Translations under genes and position numbers: made by a program
From: CALBPI01 sp039821605
GTDB taxonomy: Bacteria; Pseudomonadota; Gammaproteobacteria; Steroidobacterales; Woeseiaceae
NCBI GenBank assembly: GCA_039821605.1
Contig: JBCBNV010000001.1
Location: forward strand, 930,001 to 994,000
Direction: 5' to 3'
DNA length: 64,000 nt
The notes under the pieces: generated by a model
What the model was told of the DNA's origin: nothing
Database searches by the model: none
The model's input: the letters and a program-made list of their open reading frames with translations, nothing else
Shown: positions 28,073 to 36,646 of the stretch, piece by piece
How the letters are laid out: every line of letters starts with the position of its first letter
Position numbering within the stretch: the first letter of the stretch is position 1

Positions 28073-28669
28073 ATGCGGCGCACGGCACACGCGGGCGCCA
28101 AGTGCGCACACGGGTTCTCGCTGATCGAGCTGCTGGTCACGATTGTTGTGATTGGCATGGCGGCTGCGATCGTCCTGTTGAATCCGCGCGTACTGCGCCA
28201 GACGCCCCCACTCGAGGAAGCGGTATTCGGGTTGGCGTCGCGAGTCGAGCTCGCGCGGGACGAGGCCGCGCTGCAAGGCCGCAATTTCGGCATACGTTTC
28301 TACCCGGACGGCTACACGTTTCTCGACCTCGATCCCGAGAGCGGGGCCTGGATCACGATGACGGGGGATAAGGTGCTCACACGGACCGAGTTCTCGCGCG
28401 ACATGATTCCCGAGCTGACCGTGGAAGACCGCCAGATCGAACTCGATCCGCCCGCTGATCCCGTCGATCCCGATGACGATGAGGAGCCGCTGTTCGACGG
28501 CTTCGGCAACATCATCGAACGCGCGGCCGAGCCGCCGCACATCGTGATCCTCGCGAGTGGTGAGGTCACGCCCTACATTCTGGAGATCGAGCTCGTCGGC
28601 AGCGACGATTACGTTCGATTGGACAGTGACTTCTTCGGCGAGATGAGTATTACCACGGAGCGTGACTAG
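28073..28669 (+). CDS. gspH: Type II secretion minor pseudopilin GspH
   Basis: A 198-aa minor pseudopilin. Cleavage is expected at AHG|FSLIELLVTI after Gly14, and the following 20 residues are hydrophobic. LARDEAALQGRNFGIRF and GYTFLDLDPESGAW match the GspH core. An acidic Asp/Pro-rich insert (DPVDPDDDEEPLFDGFGN) makes it slightly longer than usual. It lies 13 nt after gspG. Confidence 0.9.
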   Translation: MRRTAHAGAKCAHGFSLIELLVTIVVIGMAAAIVLLNPRVLRQTPPLEEAVFGLASRVELARDEAALQGRNFGIRFYPDGYTFLDLDPESGAWITMTGDKVLTRTEFSRDMIPELTVEDRQIELDPPADPVDPDDDEEPLFDGFGNIIERAAEPPHIVILASGEVTPYILEIELVGSDDYVRLDSDFFGEMSITTERD

Positions 28670-28671
28670 CC

Positions 28672-29112
28672 GTGCGCCGTCGCAGACAGCAGCGCGGCTT
28701 TACGCTCATCGAAGTGGTCATAGCACTTGCTGTCGCCGCGCTGGGCATCACGGGCGCCGTGATCACCGTGCTGCAACACACCGAGAATGCACGCGGGTTG
28801 CGCGATCGGACACTGGCTGTGTACGTGGCCAGCAACACGATTACCGAGCTCCGGCTCAATGCGGCGTTCCCCGACATTGGGCGCAGCACCGATGAGCGCG
28901 ATTTCGCGGACCGGCGCTGGCAGGTGGTCACGGCGATCTCCGAAACGGGGATCGAGGGCTTGCGGCGCGTCGATGTCACGATCAGCGATGCGCTCTATCC
29001 GGACCAGGGCATTCGCACCGTCTCGGGCTTCGTGTCGAATCGACCGCCGTTACCGGGCGCGGCCGTGCCCTCCTTCGATCAGTTGGGCGCCCCGGCCGGC
29101 GAGATTCGCTGA
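28672..29112 (+). CDS. gspI: Type II secretion minor pseudopilin GspI
   Basis: A 146-aa minor pseudopilin with a GTG start 2 nt after the gspH stop. The peptidase site is QRG|FTLIEVVIAL after Gly9. LAVYVASNTITELRLN and DRRWQVVTAISET follow the GspI pattern. It forms the pseudopilus tip with GspJ and GspK. The C-terminus is about 20 residues longer than common homologues and Pro-rich. Confidence 0.9.
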   Translation: MRRRRQQRGFTLIEVVIALAVAALGITGAVITVLQHTENARGLRDRTLAVYVASNTITELRLNAAFPDIGRSTDERDFADRRWQVVTAISETGIEGLRRVDVTISDALYPDQGIRTVSGFVSNRPPLPGAAVPSFDQLGAPAGEIR

Positions 29113-29113
29113 T

Positions 29114-29725
29114 ATGGCAGCGCGCGCACCGCGGCAGACGGGCTTCACGCTTATCGAGGTGGTGGTCTCACTGGCCATCTTTGCCACGATCGCAGCACTC
29201 TCATTCCTGGCCTTCGATCAGACGCAGCGCGCCTCACGGTCCATCACGCAGCAGATGATCGAGCTGCAGGCCTTGCAGCGCACCCTGCAAACGCTCGGCA
29301 GTGATCTCGCCCAATTGCAGCCACGCCCCGTGCGTGAACCCGGAACGCCTGCGAGCCGCGCTGCATTATTGGCCGATACGCGCAATGTCTACATCCTCGA
29401 GCTCACCCGCGGCGGCTACGCGAACCCGCTGGGTGTGCCCCGCGCGACAGCGCAACGCGTGGCCTACCGGGTCGACGAAGGGGAGCTCGTGCGCACGCAA
29501 TGGCCCGCGCTCGACAATCCGCTGAGCAGCCAGCCCCGTGAGCGCGTGCTGCTCGAAAACGTCGAGCGCTTCGAGGTGCAGTTCCTGGCCGAAGGAGGCG
29601 ACAACTGGCTGGCGCAGTGGCCACCGTTGGGCGGCTCGGGCGGCGGGCGGCCGCGTGCCGTCGTGCTCATCATCGAACACGAACGGTGGGGCGAGATTCG
29701 TCGCCTGATCGAGATCCGCGGATGA
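29114..29725 (+). CDS. gspJ: Type II secretion minor pseudopilin GspJ
   Basis: A 203-aa pseudopilin. The ATG at 29114 places the site RQTG|FTLIEVVVSL near the N-terminus (cleavage after Gly10). LQALQRTLQTLGSDLAQLQPR and the beta-rich part LLENVERFEVQFL match GspJ. It starts 1 nt after the gspI stop and overlaps gspK by 4 nt. Confidence 0.92.
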   Translation: MAARAPRQTGFTLIEVVVSLAIFATIAALSFLAFDQTQRASRSITQQMIELQALQRTLQTLGSDLAQLQPRPVREPGTPASRAALLADTRNVYILELTRGGYANPLGVPRATAQRVAYRVDEGELVRTQWPALDNPLSSQPRERVLLENVERFEVQFLAEGGDNWLAQWPPLGGSGGGRPRAVVLIIEHERWGEIRRLIEIRG

Positions 29726-30672
29726 CGCGGCGATCTCTCAGGCACCGCCAGGGCGGTGGCGTGGCGCTCATGTTCTCGCTGCTGATCGTGGCGCTGGCCG
29801 CGAGCGTCGCCGCGGCCGTGTCCTACGACATGGTGCTCGACATGCGCCGCACACAGTCTTTGCTGTGGCAGGAACAGGCCCGCCTCTTTGCCTACGGCGC
29901 CGAGGACTGGGTGGGCGACGTGCTCGTGCGTGATGCGCAGGACACCGAAGACGACCACCTGGGCGAGCTCTGGGCGCAGGAACTGCCGCCCCTGCCCGTT
30001 GAGGGCGTGGGGATCCAGGGCGTCGTCGCCGGGCGCATTGTCGACCTGCAGTCCCGGTTCAACCTCAATAACCTCCTGGGCACCGATGGTGGGGCTGACG
30101 AACTCGAGCTCGAGCGTTTCCGACGGCTGCTGCAACTTGTGCAGATCGACCCACAACGCGCTGACGCCGTGATCGACTGGATGGACGGTGATACCGAGGT
30201 GCGGTTTCCGGGGGGCGCCGAAGACGAGACCTATACCACCCGGGTGCCGCCCGTGCTCACGGCGAACCGCCCGTTTCGTTCCGTGGGCGAACTCGCCCTC
30301 ATCGAAGGGTTTGACGCCGAGGCCATGGCGCGCCTGCGGCCGCACATCACGGCGCTGCCGGCACGCACAACACTGAACGCCAACACAGCGACCTCGCTCG
30401 TGTTGCAGGCCATGGATGAGAACGTCTCGGCAGGCGACATGGAACGCGTGCTCGAAGAGCGGCAGGAGTTCGGCATAGAAGACCTGCAGGTGACCTTCGG
30501 CGGCCTGCTGACGGCCGAGTCGATCGCTTCGCTCGATCTGGCAACGAACTTCTTCGAGTTGCGCTCCGTGGTGCGTATTGGCACGTCCAGATTCACCATG
30601 TACTCTCTGGTTTTCCGCAGCGAGCAGGGCGACATCGCCGTTGTCATGCGCAGCTTCGGCAGCGAACTGTGA
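29722..30672 (+). CDS. gspK: Type II secretion minor pseudopilin GspK
   Basis: A 316-aa protein that caps the pseudopilus tip. The N-terminus has a short basic leader and QGGGVALMFSLLIVALAASV, with no Glu at position 5 after cleavage, as is normal for GspK. VDLQSRFNLNNLL, DPQRADAVIDWMDGD and RPFRSVGELALIEGFD are strong GspK markers, including the acidic calcium-binding part. The start overlaps gspJ (ATGA). A 67-nt gap separates it from gspL. Confidence 0.94.
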   Translation: MTRRSLRHRQGGGVALMFSLLIVALAASVAAAVSYDMVLDMRRTQSLLWQEQARLFAYGAEDWVGDVLVRDAQDTEDDHLGELWAQELPPLPVEGVGIQGVVAGRIVDLQSRFNLNNLLGTDGGADELELERFRRLLQLVQIDPQRADAVIDWMDGDTEVRFPGGAEDETYTTRVPPVLTANRPFRSVGELALIEGFDAEAMARLRPHITALPARTTLNANTATSLVLQAMDENVSAGDMERVLEERQEFGIEDLQVTFGGLLTAESIASLDLATNFFELRSVVRIGTSRFTMYSLVFRSEQGDIAVVMRSFGSEL

Positions 30673-30739
30673 ATGCCGTGACGCCTCAATCCTGCCCGCT
30701 TTCTCGCCGACTTCGGCCCCGATCCCAGTACCTGGAATC

Positions 30740-32002
30740 ATGACGGACCTGCTCGCGATTCGATTGTCCTCGACGCACGACGACGTGCAGTGGGTACGCG
30801 TCGATGAGACGGGCGCGACGCGCGGCAGTCTTGCCACGGGATCCCTGGCGGACGCGGCACGTGAGGCGGCCGAGCGGTCCGTGCTGGTGGTGCTTGACGA
30901 TGTCGCGGTGACCCGAACCCACTGCGACCTGCCGGTGTCGGGAAAGAAACTCGCACAAGCCCTGCCTTACGCACTCGAAGACCAGTTTGCGGGCGATGTC
31001 GACGCGCTGCACTTCGGTGCCGGCGCGGCCGATGAGGACGGCATCCGGCTCGTCGCCGCACTCGACGAACAGACGGTGACCAGCGTTCTTGAGCGGCTCG
31101 CTGAAGCGGGTATCCAGGCTCAGCACCTGCACACCTGGCACGACGCCATCGGGCCGCTTGAGGGCTTTGTGCAGCTGCTGGCCATCGGCGAGCAGGTGCT
31201 CGTTTGCGATGCAGAGGGCGATGTCGCGGCATTGCGCGGACTGCCACCCGACGCCGTGCTTGAGGCCTGGCACGCTGCGCGCGACGAAGACGCCGAGGCG
31301 GTCAATGTGCGCATCTATTTTGACGCCGATGCCAAGTCGCGATACAGCGCGGCACTGGATGGCCTGGCGAGCTCGGGCGCCGATCTCAAGCAGCTCGCCG
31401 ACGGCGTACTGCCCTTTGCCGCCCGGCACATCCTGAGCCGGGGCGGCATCAACCTGCTACAGGGCGACTACGCACTGCGCTCGAATGTGGGCGCCAACTT
31501 GCGTCCCTGGGCGCTGGCCGCAACGCTGGTCGGCATCGCGCTCGTCTTGTCGGTCGTGGGCAGCGCGCTTGAGATGCGCGAGCTTGAGCGCACCTCCGCC
31601 CGGCTCGATGGAGACATCGTGCAACTGTTGCGCCGCGTGCAACCCGGTGCAGGCGCTGCCAGCAATGCCGAGCGTCAGCTCACCAACCTCGTCTCCCGCG
31701 CGCGAGGCAACACAAACACCACAGGCACGTCGGTAGGCGGCTCGGATGGTGCCCCCTTTCTCCCGACGCTGAATACGGTGGCAGGTGCCATGCAGGCGGC
31801 GGGCGATGACACCAGTATCGAGGCAATCGCCTACCGCGGCGGTGTATTCGACATTCGCATCACTGCGCCGAGCGCGCAGGTGCTCGAAGGCTTCACCCAA
31901 CAGGTGTCTGCCGTTGCCGGTCTAAACGCAAAAATTCAGCGCACGGAACAGGATGAAGACATGATCAAGAGCTTTGTCCAGATTCGCGGAGATGACCAAT
32001 GA
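30740..32002 (+). CDS. gspL: Type II secretion inner-membrane protein GspL
   Basis: A 420-aa protein linking the cytoplasmic ATPase GspE to the inner-membrane platform. The actin-like cytoplasmic domain covers about residues 1-250 (SGKKLAQALPYALEDQFAGD is the family signature). A membrane helix lies at about residues 256-275 (WALAATLVGIALVLSVVG), then a coiled region and a periplasmic ferredoxin-like domain. The start is the ATG at 30740. It overlaps gspM by 4 nt. Confidence 0.9.
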   Translation: MTDLLAIRLSSTHDDVQWVRVDETGATRGSLATGSLADAAREAAERSVLVVLDDVAVTRTHCDLPVSGKKLAQALPYALEDQFAGDVDALHFGAGAADEDGIRLVAALDEQTVTSVLERLAEAGIQAQHLHTWHDAIGPLEGFVQLLAIGEQVLVCDAEGDVAALRGLPPDAVLEAWHAARDEDAEAVNVRIYFDADAKSRYSAALDGLASSGADLKQLADGVLPFAARHILSRGGINLLQGDYALRSNVGANLRPWALAATLVGIALVLSVVGSALEMRELERTSARLDGDIVQLLRRVQPGAGAASNAERQLTNLVSRARGNTNTTGTSVGGSDGAPFLPTLNTVAGAMQAAGDDTSIEAIAYRGGVFDIRITAPSAQVLEGFTQQVSAVAGLNAKIQRTEQDEDMIKSFVQIRGDDQ

Positions 32003-32490
32003 GGGCCTGGTTCGAGTCACTCGAGCCGCGTGAGCGCCAGCTCCTCGTAGGTGGCGCCATCGTGCTCGCCATTGCAGCGGTTTGGCTGTTCATTCTCGAT
32101 CCGATCGCGATGGGCCGTGCGCAGGCCAGCGATGACGTGTCTCGCAAGCAACTGCTCATCGAGCGTGCGCGCTCGACACTAACCGCCTCGGCACCGGCAA
32201 GTGCGTCTGGGGCAACTGCGGGCAATCGCAACTGCAGCCAGTCGATGACGCTGCTCGTTGCCACCACCGTCAACGAAGCGGGCCTGAGAAACGCCTATCG
32301 CAACAGCAGCCCGTTCGGCAACGACGGTTTGCGCGTCTCACTGGAGAATGCGAGTTTCGACCAGACCATCGAATGGCTCGGGCGGCTCCAGTCTGAGTGT
32401 GGCATCGAGGTCGAATCGGGTTCGTTCACGAATCGCACTGACCCCGGTCGCGTAGACGCGAGTATCGCGCTGGAACGCAGCCCGTCATGA
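31999..32490 (+). CDS. gspM: Type II secretion inner-membrane protein GspM
   Basis: A 163-aa bitopic membrane protein that partners GspL. SLEPRERQLLVGGAIVLAI at residues about 4-22 is the typical GspM N-terminus with the single membrane helix. The periplasmic part (SLENASFDQTIEWLGRLQ) fits the family. It overlaps gspL and gspN by 4 nt each. Confidence 0.88.
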   Translation: MRAWFESLEPRERQLLVGGAIVLAIAAVWLFILDPIAMGRAQASDDVSRKQLLIERARSTLTASAPASASGATAGNRNCSQSMTLLVATTVNEAGLRNAYRNSSPFGNDGLRVSLENASFDQTIEWLGRLQSECGIEVESGSFTNRTDPGRVDASIALERSPS

Positions 32491-33245
32491 TCGATCTGTC
32501 AGGCCTGCGCCGGCTCGTGTTGCCGGCCATTGTCGTATTCTTCATCGCGCTGCTCGCGCGTTTGCCCGCCTCGGCCGTTCTAGGTTGGGCCCTGCCCGAG
32601 CAGGTCGCCACGCGCGGCATCTCGGGCACAATCTGGAATGGCACGATCGACGTCGTCGATGTGAACGGCGTCTCAATCGGCCCGGTGTCATGGCGGTGGC
32701 GCCCGTCGGCGCTGTTATCGGGACGGATTGGCGCAACGGTCGAGGCTGGCCTTCCTGGCGGTTACTTTGACGGCGTTGTCGGCCTCGGGTCCGGCGTCAT
32801 CGTGCTCGAGGACGTGCGCGCGCTGGCGAACCTTGAGTCGCTGACGCAACGTTCGAGCATAGGCGCTGCCGGTGGCACGGCGCGCCTCACGGCGACGCGC
32901 CTGCGCATCGAATCGCTCTGGCCCGCCGACATCGAAGGTGAGGTTCTCCTCACCCGTCTCCGCTACGCCGCGACCGGCAATGCGGCGCTGGGCGGCTACC
33001 GGTTGCGTTTCGACGGCAGCGTGACCGATGACCCGGCGTTTCCCATTTCGGGTGTGCTCGAGAGCGACGGCAGTGCGCCGTTCTCTGTCAACGGCACACT
33101 GGCTCTGGGTCCCGGGCGCGCCTATGCACTCAATGCCATTGTGGCACCCGACCCGGATGCGCCTGACGAGATCAAACAGGCGTTGCAGTTTCTCCCAGCC
33201 GATCCCTCGGGTCAGCGGCAGTTGAGTTTCGAAGGCGCGCTCTAG
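32487..33245 (+). CDS. gspN: Type II secretion protein GspN
   Basis: A 252-aa accessory protein with one N-terminal membrane helix (LVLPAIVVFFIALLARLPAS) and a beta-rich periplasmic domain containing VATRGISGTIWNGTIDVV and VSWRWRPSALLSGRIGA, which are family signatures. Last gene of the gsp operon. gspC, D, E and F are not in the window. It overlaps the end of the convergent helicase gene by 4 nt. Confidence 0.88.
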   Translation: MIDLSGLRRLVLPAIVVFFIALLARLPASAVLGWALPEQVATRGISGTIWNGTIDVVDVNGVSIGPVSWRWRPSALLSGRIGATVEAGLPGGYFDGVVGLGSGVIVLEDVRALANLESLTQRSSIGAAGGTARLTATRLRIESLWPADIEGEVLLTRLRYAATGNAALGGYRLRFDGSVTDDPAFPISGVLESDGSAPFSVNGTLALGPGRAYALNAIVAPDPDAPDEIKQALQFLPADPSGQRQLSFEGAL

Positions 33246-36200
33246 CCCGACTCGGGTAACGGCATAAGCCGGCCGTACTGCGTGAAGTACAGCCCGAGAC
33301 GCAACGGACCGAGGTCTTCACCGCGGTGTGCGTACCAGGCCGTCACGGCCCGGGCATAGCCCTCGAGCTGGGACCGGTAACGTCGGCACTCGTTGGCGAA
33401 GAACCCCTCGAGGTCACCACCTTCGTGTCTCGACGTCTTGTAGTCGATGATCCAGAGGCGGCCCTGCGAGTCGCGCACCACGCGGTCTATGACCAGCCGT
33501 GTCACAGTGCCGTTGACGACCGTTCCCAGCGCGAACTCCGCACGGTTCTCAGGTCCTGAACCACCGATGAGCCAGCCCGCATCGTCACTTTGCGTTGCGC
33601 CGTCGAGTGCGTCCAATACGCGCCTTACGTGACCGTCGAGATCTGGCTCCGCAACGCCCATCTCGGCGAGCAAGCGTCGGCTCTGCGCCGCCACGTGCGA
33701 TCGGTCGGCGAGCTGCGCCGCGGGATCACCGCTGCCCGCCAGACCGTGCAACCAGGCGTGCACCACCGTGCCGACATGACGGGCACCGCTCCCGGCCCAG
33801 CCAAACTCGACCGGGTCGGTTGCGGGTTGCCCGCCGAAGCGTGCATCCGCGGCGGGCTCGGGCAAGACGGGGGGCCGCCACGCGTGCGCGATGCGTCGCG
33901 TCGTCAAGGGCAACAGACGATCGTCGACGGTTTCGTGCACGCGGTCAGGTCCGGCTCGGCTATCGGGCGCATGCTCGAGTGCGCGCAGCGCGATGTCGCC
34001 AAAGCGTCCCAATAGCGAATCAGCTGACAGGCGCGCCAACTGGCCGTCCTTGTTGCGTCGCGCACCACCAAACAGGTGCAGGCTGCGACGCGCGCGTGTC
34101 GTGGCGACATACAACAATCGGTCGAGCTCGTGCCGTGAACGCGTTTGCTCGCGCCGCCACAGCAAGTCGTGCAGCGCATCACCCCCTTCGGTGATTCTGT
34201 CTGTCACGGTACTGAACAGAATGCTGTCGCGACCGCCCTGTGCGCGAAGATCGAACAGCAGCGCCGGCTTCTGGCTGCGTTGCGTGGTGGCCTGCAGCGC
34301 CGGAATCACAACGTGGTCGAATTCCAGGCCCTTGCTCTTGAATATGGTCATGGCGAACACGCGCGGCACATCGGCGTGGCGCGTCACGCGCAGCGCGTCG
34401 AGTGCGGGCACAAGCCCGGGCAGGCTATCGAGCTGCCCCGCGTGTTCCAGCCGCGACACCGTGTCGAGAAAGCGCCAGACCTGCTCCGCCGCGTCTTCGC
34501 TCGCCAGCGCCGCGGGCCCGCCGAGCGCGCACCAGAAGCGCTCGACCCGATCGCGCAAGGTGCTCACGGGTGCCGACTGGCGGCTGGCTTCATAATGGCT
34601 CATGCAGGCTTGCGTGAGTGTGCGCGTTTCCGACTCAAGGTGTTCGAGGAACGCGGGTTGCGCCAGCAACTCGGGCACGGCTAACCCCAAGCCCTCGCGA
34701 TCGGCCCGTGCGACAAACTGGTCGATGTCCTCGAGCGTCCAGCCCAGCAAAGGTGAGCGCAGCAGACCGAGCCAGGACAGTCGGTCCATGGGATGTTCGA
34801 GCGCACGCGTCAGGTTGACGAGGTCAATGATCTCGGGCAATTCGGTGAGCCGGTCGATGTCGAGCGCCTCACAGGCAATGTCGGCCGCGCGCAAGCCTGC
34901 CAGGATGGGTTCGAGCGCACCGCGGGTGCGCGCGAGAATCCCGATGCTGTCTTCGGGATGCGCGGCGCGGATGCGCGCCACTTCGGCAACGACGTCACCC
35001 GCATCGGGTGTGGCCTCATCGATGCCCGTGTGCCAGTGGACACTGCCGCCCTGCCCGGCCTTTGGGCCCACGTCGGCCGGTGCGTAGCGAACGGCATCCG
35101 TCAGCGGATCGTTACGCTCGCCAAGTACGCTCGGGAACACGTCATTGACCCACTCGATGATGCCCGTCTCGGAGCGGAAATTCGTACTGAGCAAGAGGCG
35201 CGCAAGCGTCACGCCGCCGATGCCACGTTCCCACGCATCGAGAAACAGACTGACGTCTGCGCCACGGAATCGGTAGATCGACTGCATGGGGTCACCCACA
35301 CAGAACAGGGTGCGCCCGTCACCGGGTTCCCAACCTGCGGTCAGGCCCTCGAGCAACCGGTATTGCGAGGGTGCCGTGTCCTGCATTTCATCGACAAGCA
35401 CGTGTCGCACCTGGTAGTCGAGTCGCAGTGCGAGGTCCGTGGCCTGCCCCGACTCGATGTCGCCGAGTGCGTCAACGGCGCGCGCCGCAAGCGCGGTGTA
35501 GTCTGCGACGCCGCGGCCGGCCATGAGCCTCTCGAGTTCGGCCGCCGCCAGCGGCAATAGTTGCAGCAGGGCCTCGACGACGCGCCATTGATCATCGTCA
35601 TACGCGGGATCGGGCAGCGCAGCGATGTCTGCCAGCGCCTCTGCCAGTGCTGTGTCGGCGATGCTCGCAATTATGTCGAGGAACGCCGCCTTGTCTGCCT
35701 TCGCGGCCTCGGGCTTGGCCGGAAAGCCGTCGCGCACCGTGACCGTCTTTCTCCACGTGCCTTTGGCCGTGAGTAGCGCCCCGGCAAGCCTGCGCCAGAA
35801 TGGCAGCGCACCTGCATCGGGTGACGGCCACGCATGCGGCAGCGGCGCATCAGGCGCCTCGCCCGACTCGGCGCGTCGCGCATCGACACGCTGCAGGATC
35901 GCGAGCAAGGCCTCGCGTTCGCTTGCCGGGAACAAGCGGTCAACGTGAGCCACGCTGGCCTCCACGAGTGCCTGCAACGCCTGCTCGCTCGCCGCACGCA
36001 GGTCCTGGCGATTGGCGCCTGCGCGCAACAGCACGCCAAGCCACTGGTCGCGTCGCGCCAGCATGGCCGTAATGTGGCGACGCCATGCGAACCCGCTGGC
36101 ATCGAGGTGGGACAGAAACTGCCGCGCGGCATCACCCGGCGTCTCCGGTGTCGCGAGCCAGTCAAGCAAAGCCGCCGCCGCGTCTTCGTAGAGCCGTGCC

Positions 36201-36646
36201 TGCTCCTCGGACTCAACGATGCGCACACGCGCAACTCGCGAGGTCACGGGCATGGCCGACACGAGCCGGCTGTTGAGCGCGTCGAGTGTCATGATCTGGA
36301 GCCGCGCCGGCGTTTCGAGCAGCGACCAGCCCTGGCGCTGATCCTGCTCAAGCACCGAGCGTGCATCGGCAATGACACTGGCTTCGTAGTCGTCGTCGGG
36401 CGTCGCGCCGTCTCGCGCCTGTTGCAGCGCCTGCACGATTCGCCAGCGCATCTCGGCGGCGGCCTTGCGCGTAAACGTGATCGCCAGCACCTCTTCGGGT
36501 CGCGACACCCGCGCGAGCAGACGCAGGAAGCGTTGCGTAAGCAGGCCCGTCTTCCCCGACCCCGCCGGCGCCTGCACGATGAACGAGCGTGCTGTGTCCA
36601 GTGCCGACGCGCGCGCGTCGGCATCGCGCAACGGCCTAGTGGTCAT
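33242..36646 (-). CDS. UvrD/AddA-like helicase-nuclease
   Basis: An 1134-aa superfamily 1 DNA helicase with a C-terminal nuclease, resembling the AddA subunit of double-strand-break repair enzymes. Walker A is QAPAGSGKTGL with Lys32. Other helicase motifs are ITFTRKAAAEM, LVDEMQDTAPSQ, CVGDPMQSIYRFRGA, FKSKGLEFDHVVIPAL and LLYVATTRARRSL. The PD-(D/E)xK nuclease lies near the C-terminus, with WIIDYKTSRHEGG. It directly follows its probable partner, with an 11-nt overlap. Together they should resect double-strand breaks and so replace or supplement RecBCD. Confidence 0.9.
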   Translation of the reverse strand: MTTRPLRDADARASALDTARSFIVQAPAGSGKTGLLTQRFLRLLARVSRPEEVLAITFTRKAAAEMRWRIVQALQQARDGATPDDDYEASVIADARSVLEQDQRQGWSLLETPARLQIMTLDALNSRLVSAMPVTSRVARVRIVESEEQARLYEDAAAALLDWLATPETPGDAARQFLSHLDASGFAWRRHITAMLARRDQWLGVLLRAGANRQDLRAASEQALQALVEASVAHVDRLFPASEREALLAILQRVDARRAESGEAPDAPLPHAWPSPDAGALPFWRRLAGALLTAKGTWRKTVTVRDGFPAKPEAAKADKAAFLDIIASIADTALAEALADIAALPDPAYDDDQWRVVEALLQLLPLAAAELERLMAGRGVADYTALAARAVDALGDIESGQATDLALRLDYQVRHVLVDEMQDTAPSQYRLLEGLTAGWEPGDGRTLFCVGDPMQSIYRFRGADVSLFLDAWERGIGGVTLARLLLSTNFRSETGIIEWVNDVFPSVLGERNDPLTDAVRYAPADVGPKAGQGGSVHWHTGIDEATPDAGDVVAEVARIRAAHPEDSIGILARTRGALEPILAGLRAADIACEALDIDRLTELPEIIDLVNLTRALEHPMDRLSWLGLLRSPLLGWTLEDIDQFVARADREGLGLAVPELLAQPAFLEHLESETRTLTQACMSHYEASRQSAPVSTLRDRVERFWCALGGPAALASEDAAEQVWRFLDTVSRLEHAGQLDSLPGLVPALDALRVTRHADVPRVFAMTIFKSKGLEFDHVVIPALQATTQRSQKPALLFDLRAQGGRDSILFSTVTDRITEGGDALHDLLWRREQTRSRHELDRLLYVATTRARRSLHLFGGARRNKDGQLARLSADSLLGRFGDIALRALEHAPDSRAGPDRVHETVDDRLLPLTTRRIAHAWRPPVLPEPAADARFGGQPATDPVEFGWAGSGARHVGTVVHAWLHGLAGSGDPAAQLADRSHVAAQSRRLLAEMGVAEPDLDGHVRRVLDALDGATQSDDAGWLIGGSGPENRAEFALGTVVNGTVTRLVIDRVVRDSQGRLWIIDYKTSRHEGGDLEGFFANECRRYRSQLEGYARAVTAWYAHRGEDLGPLRLGLYFTQYGRLMPLPESG

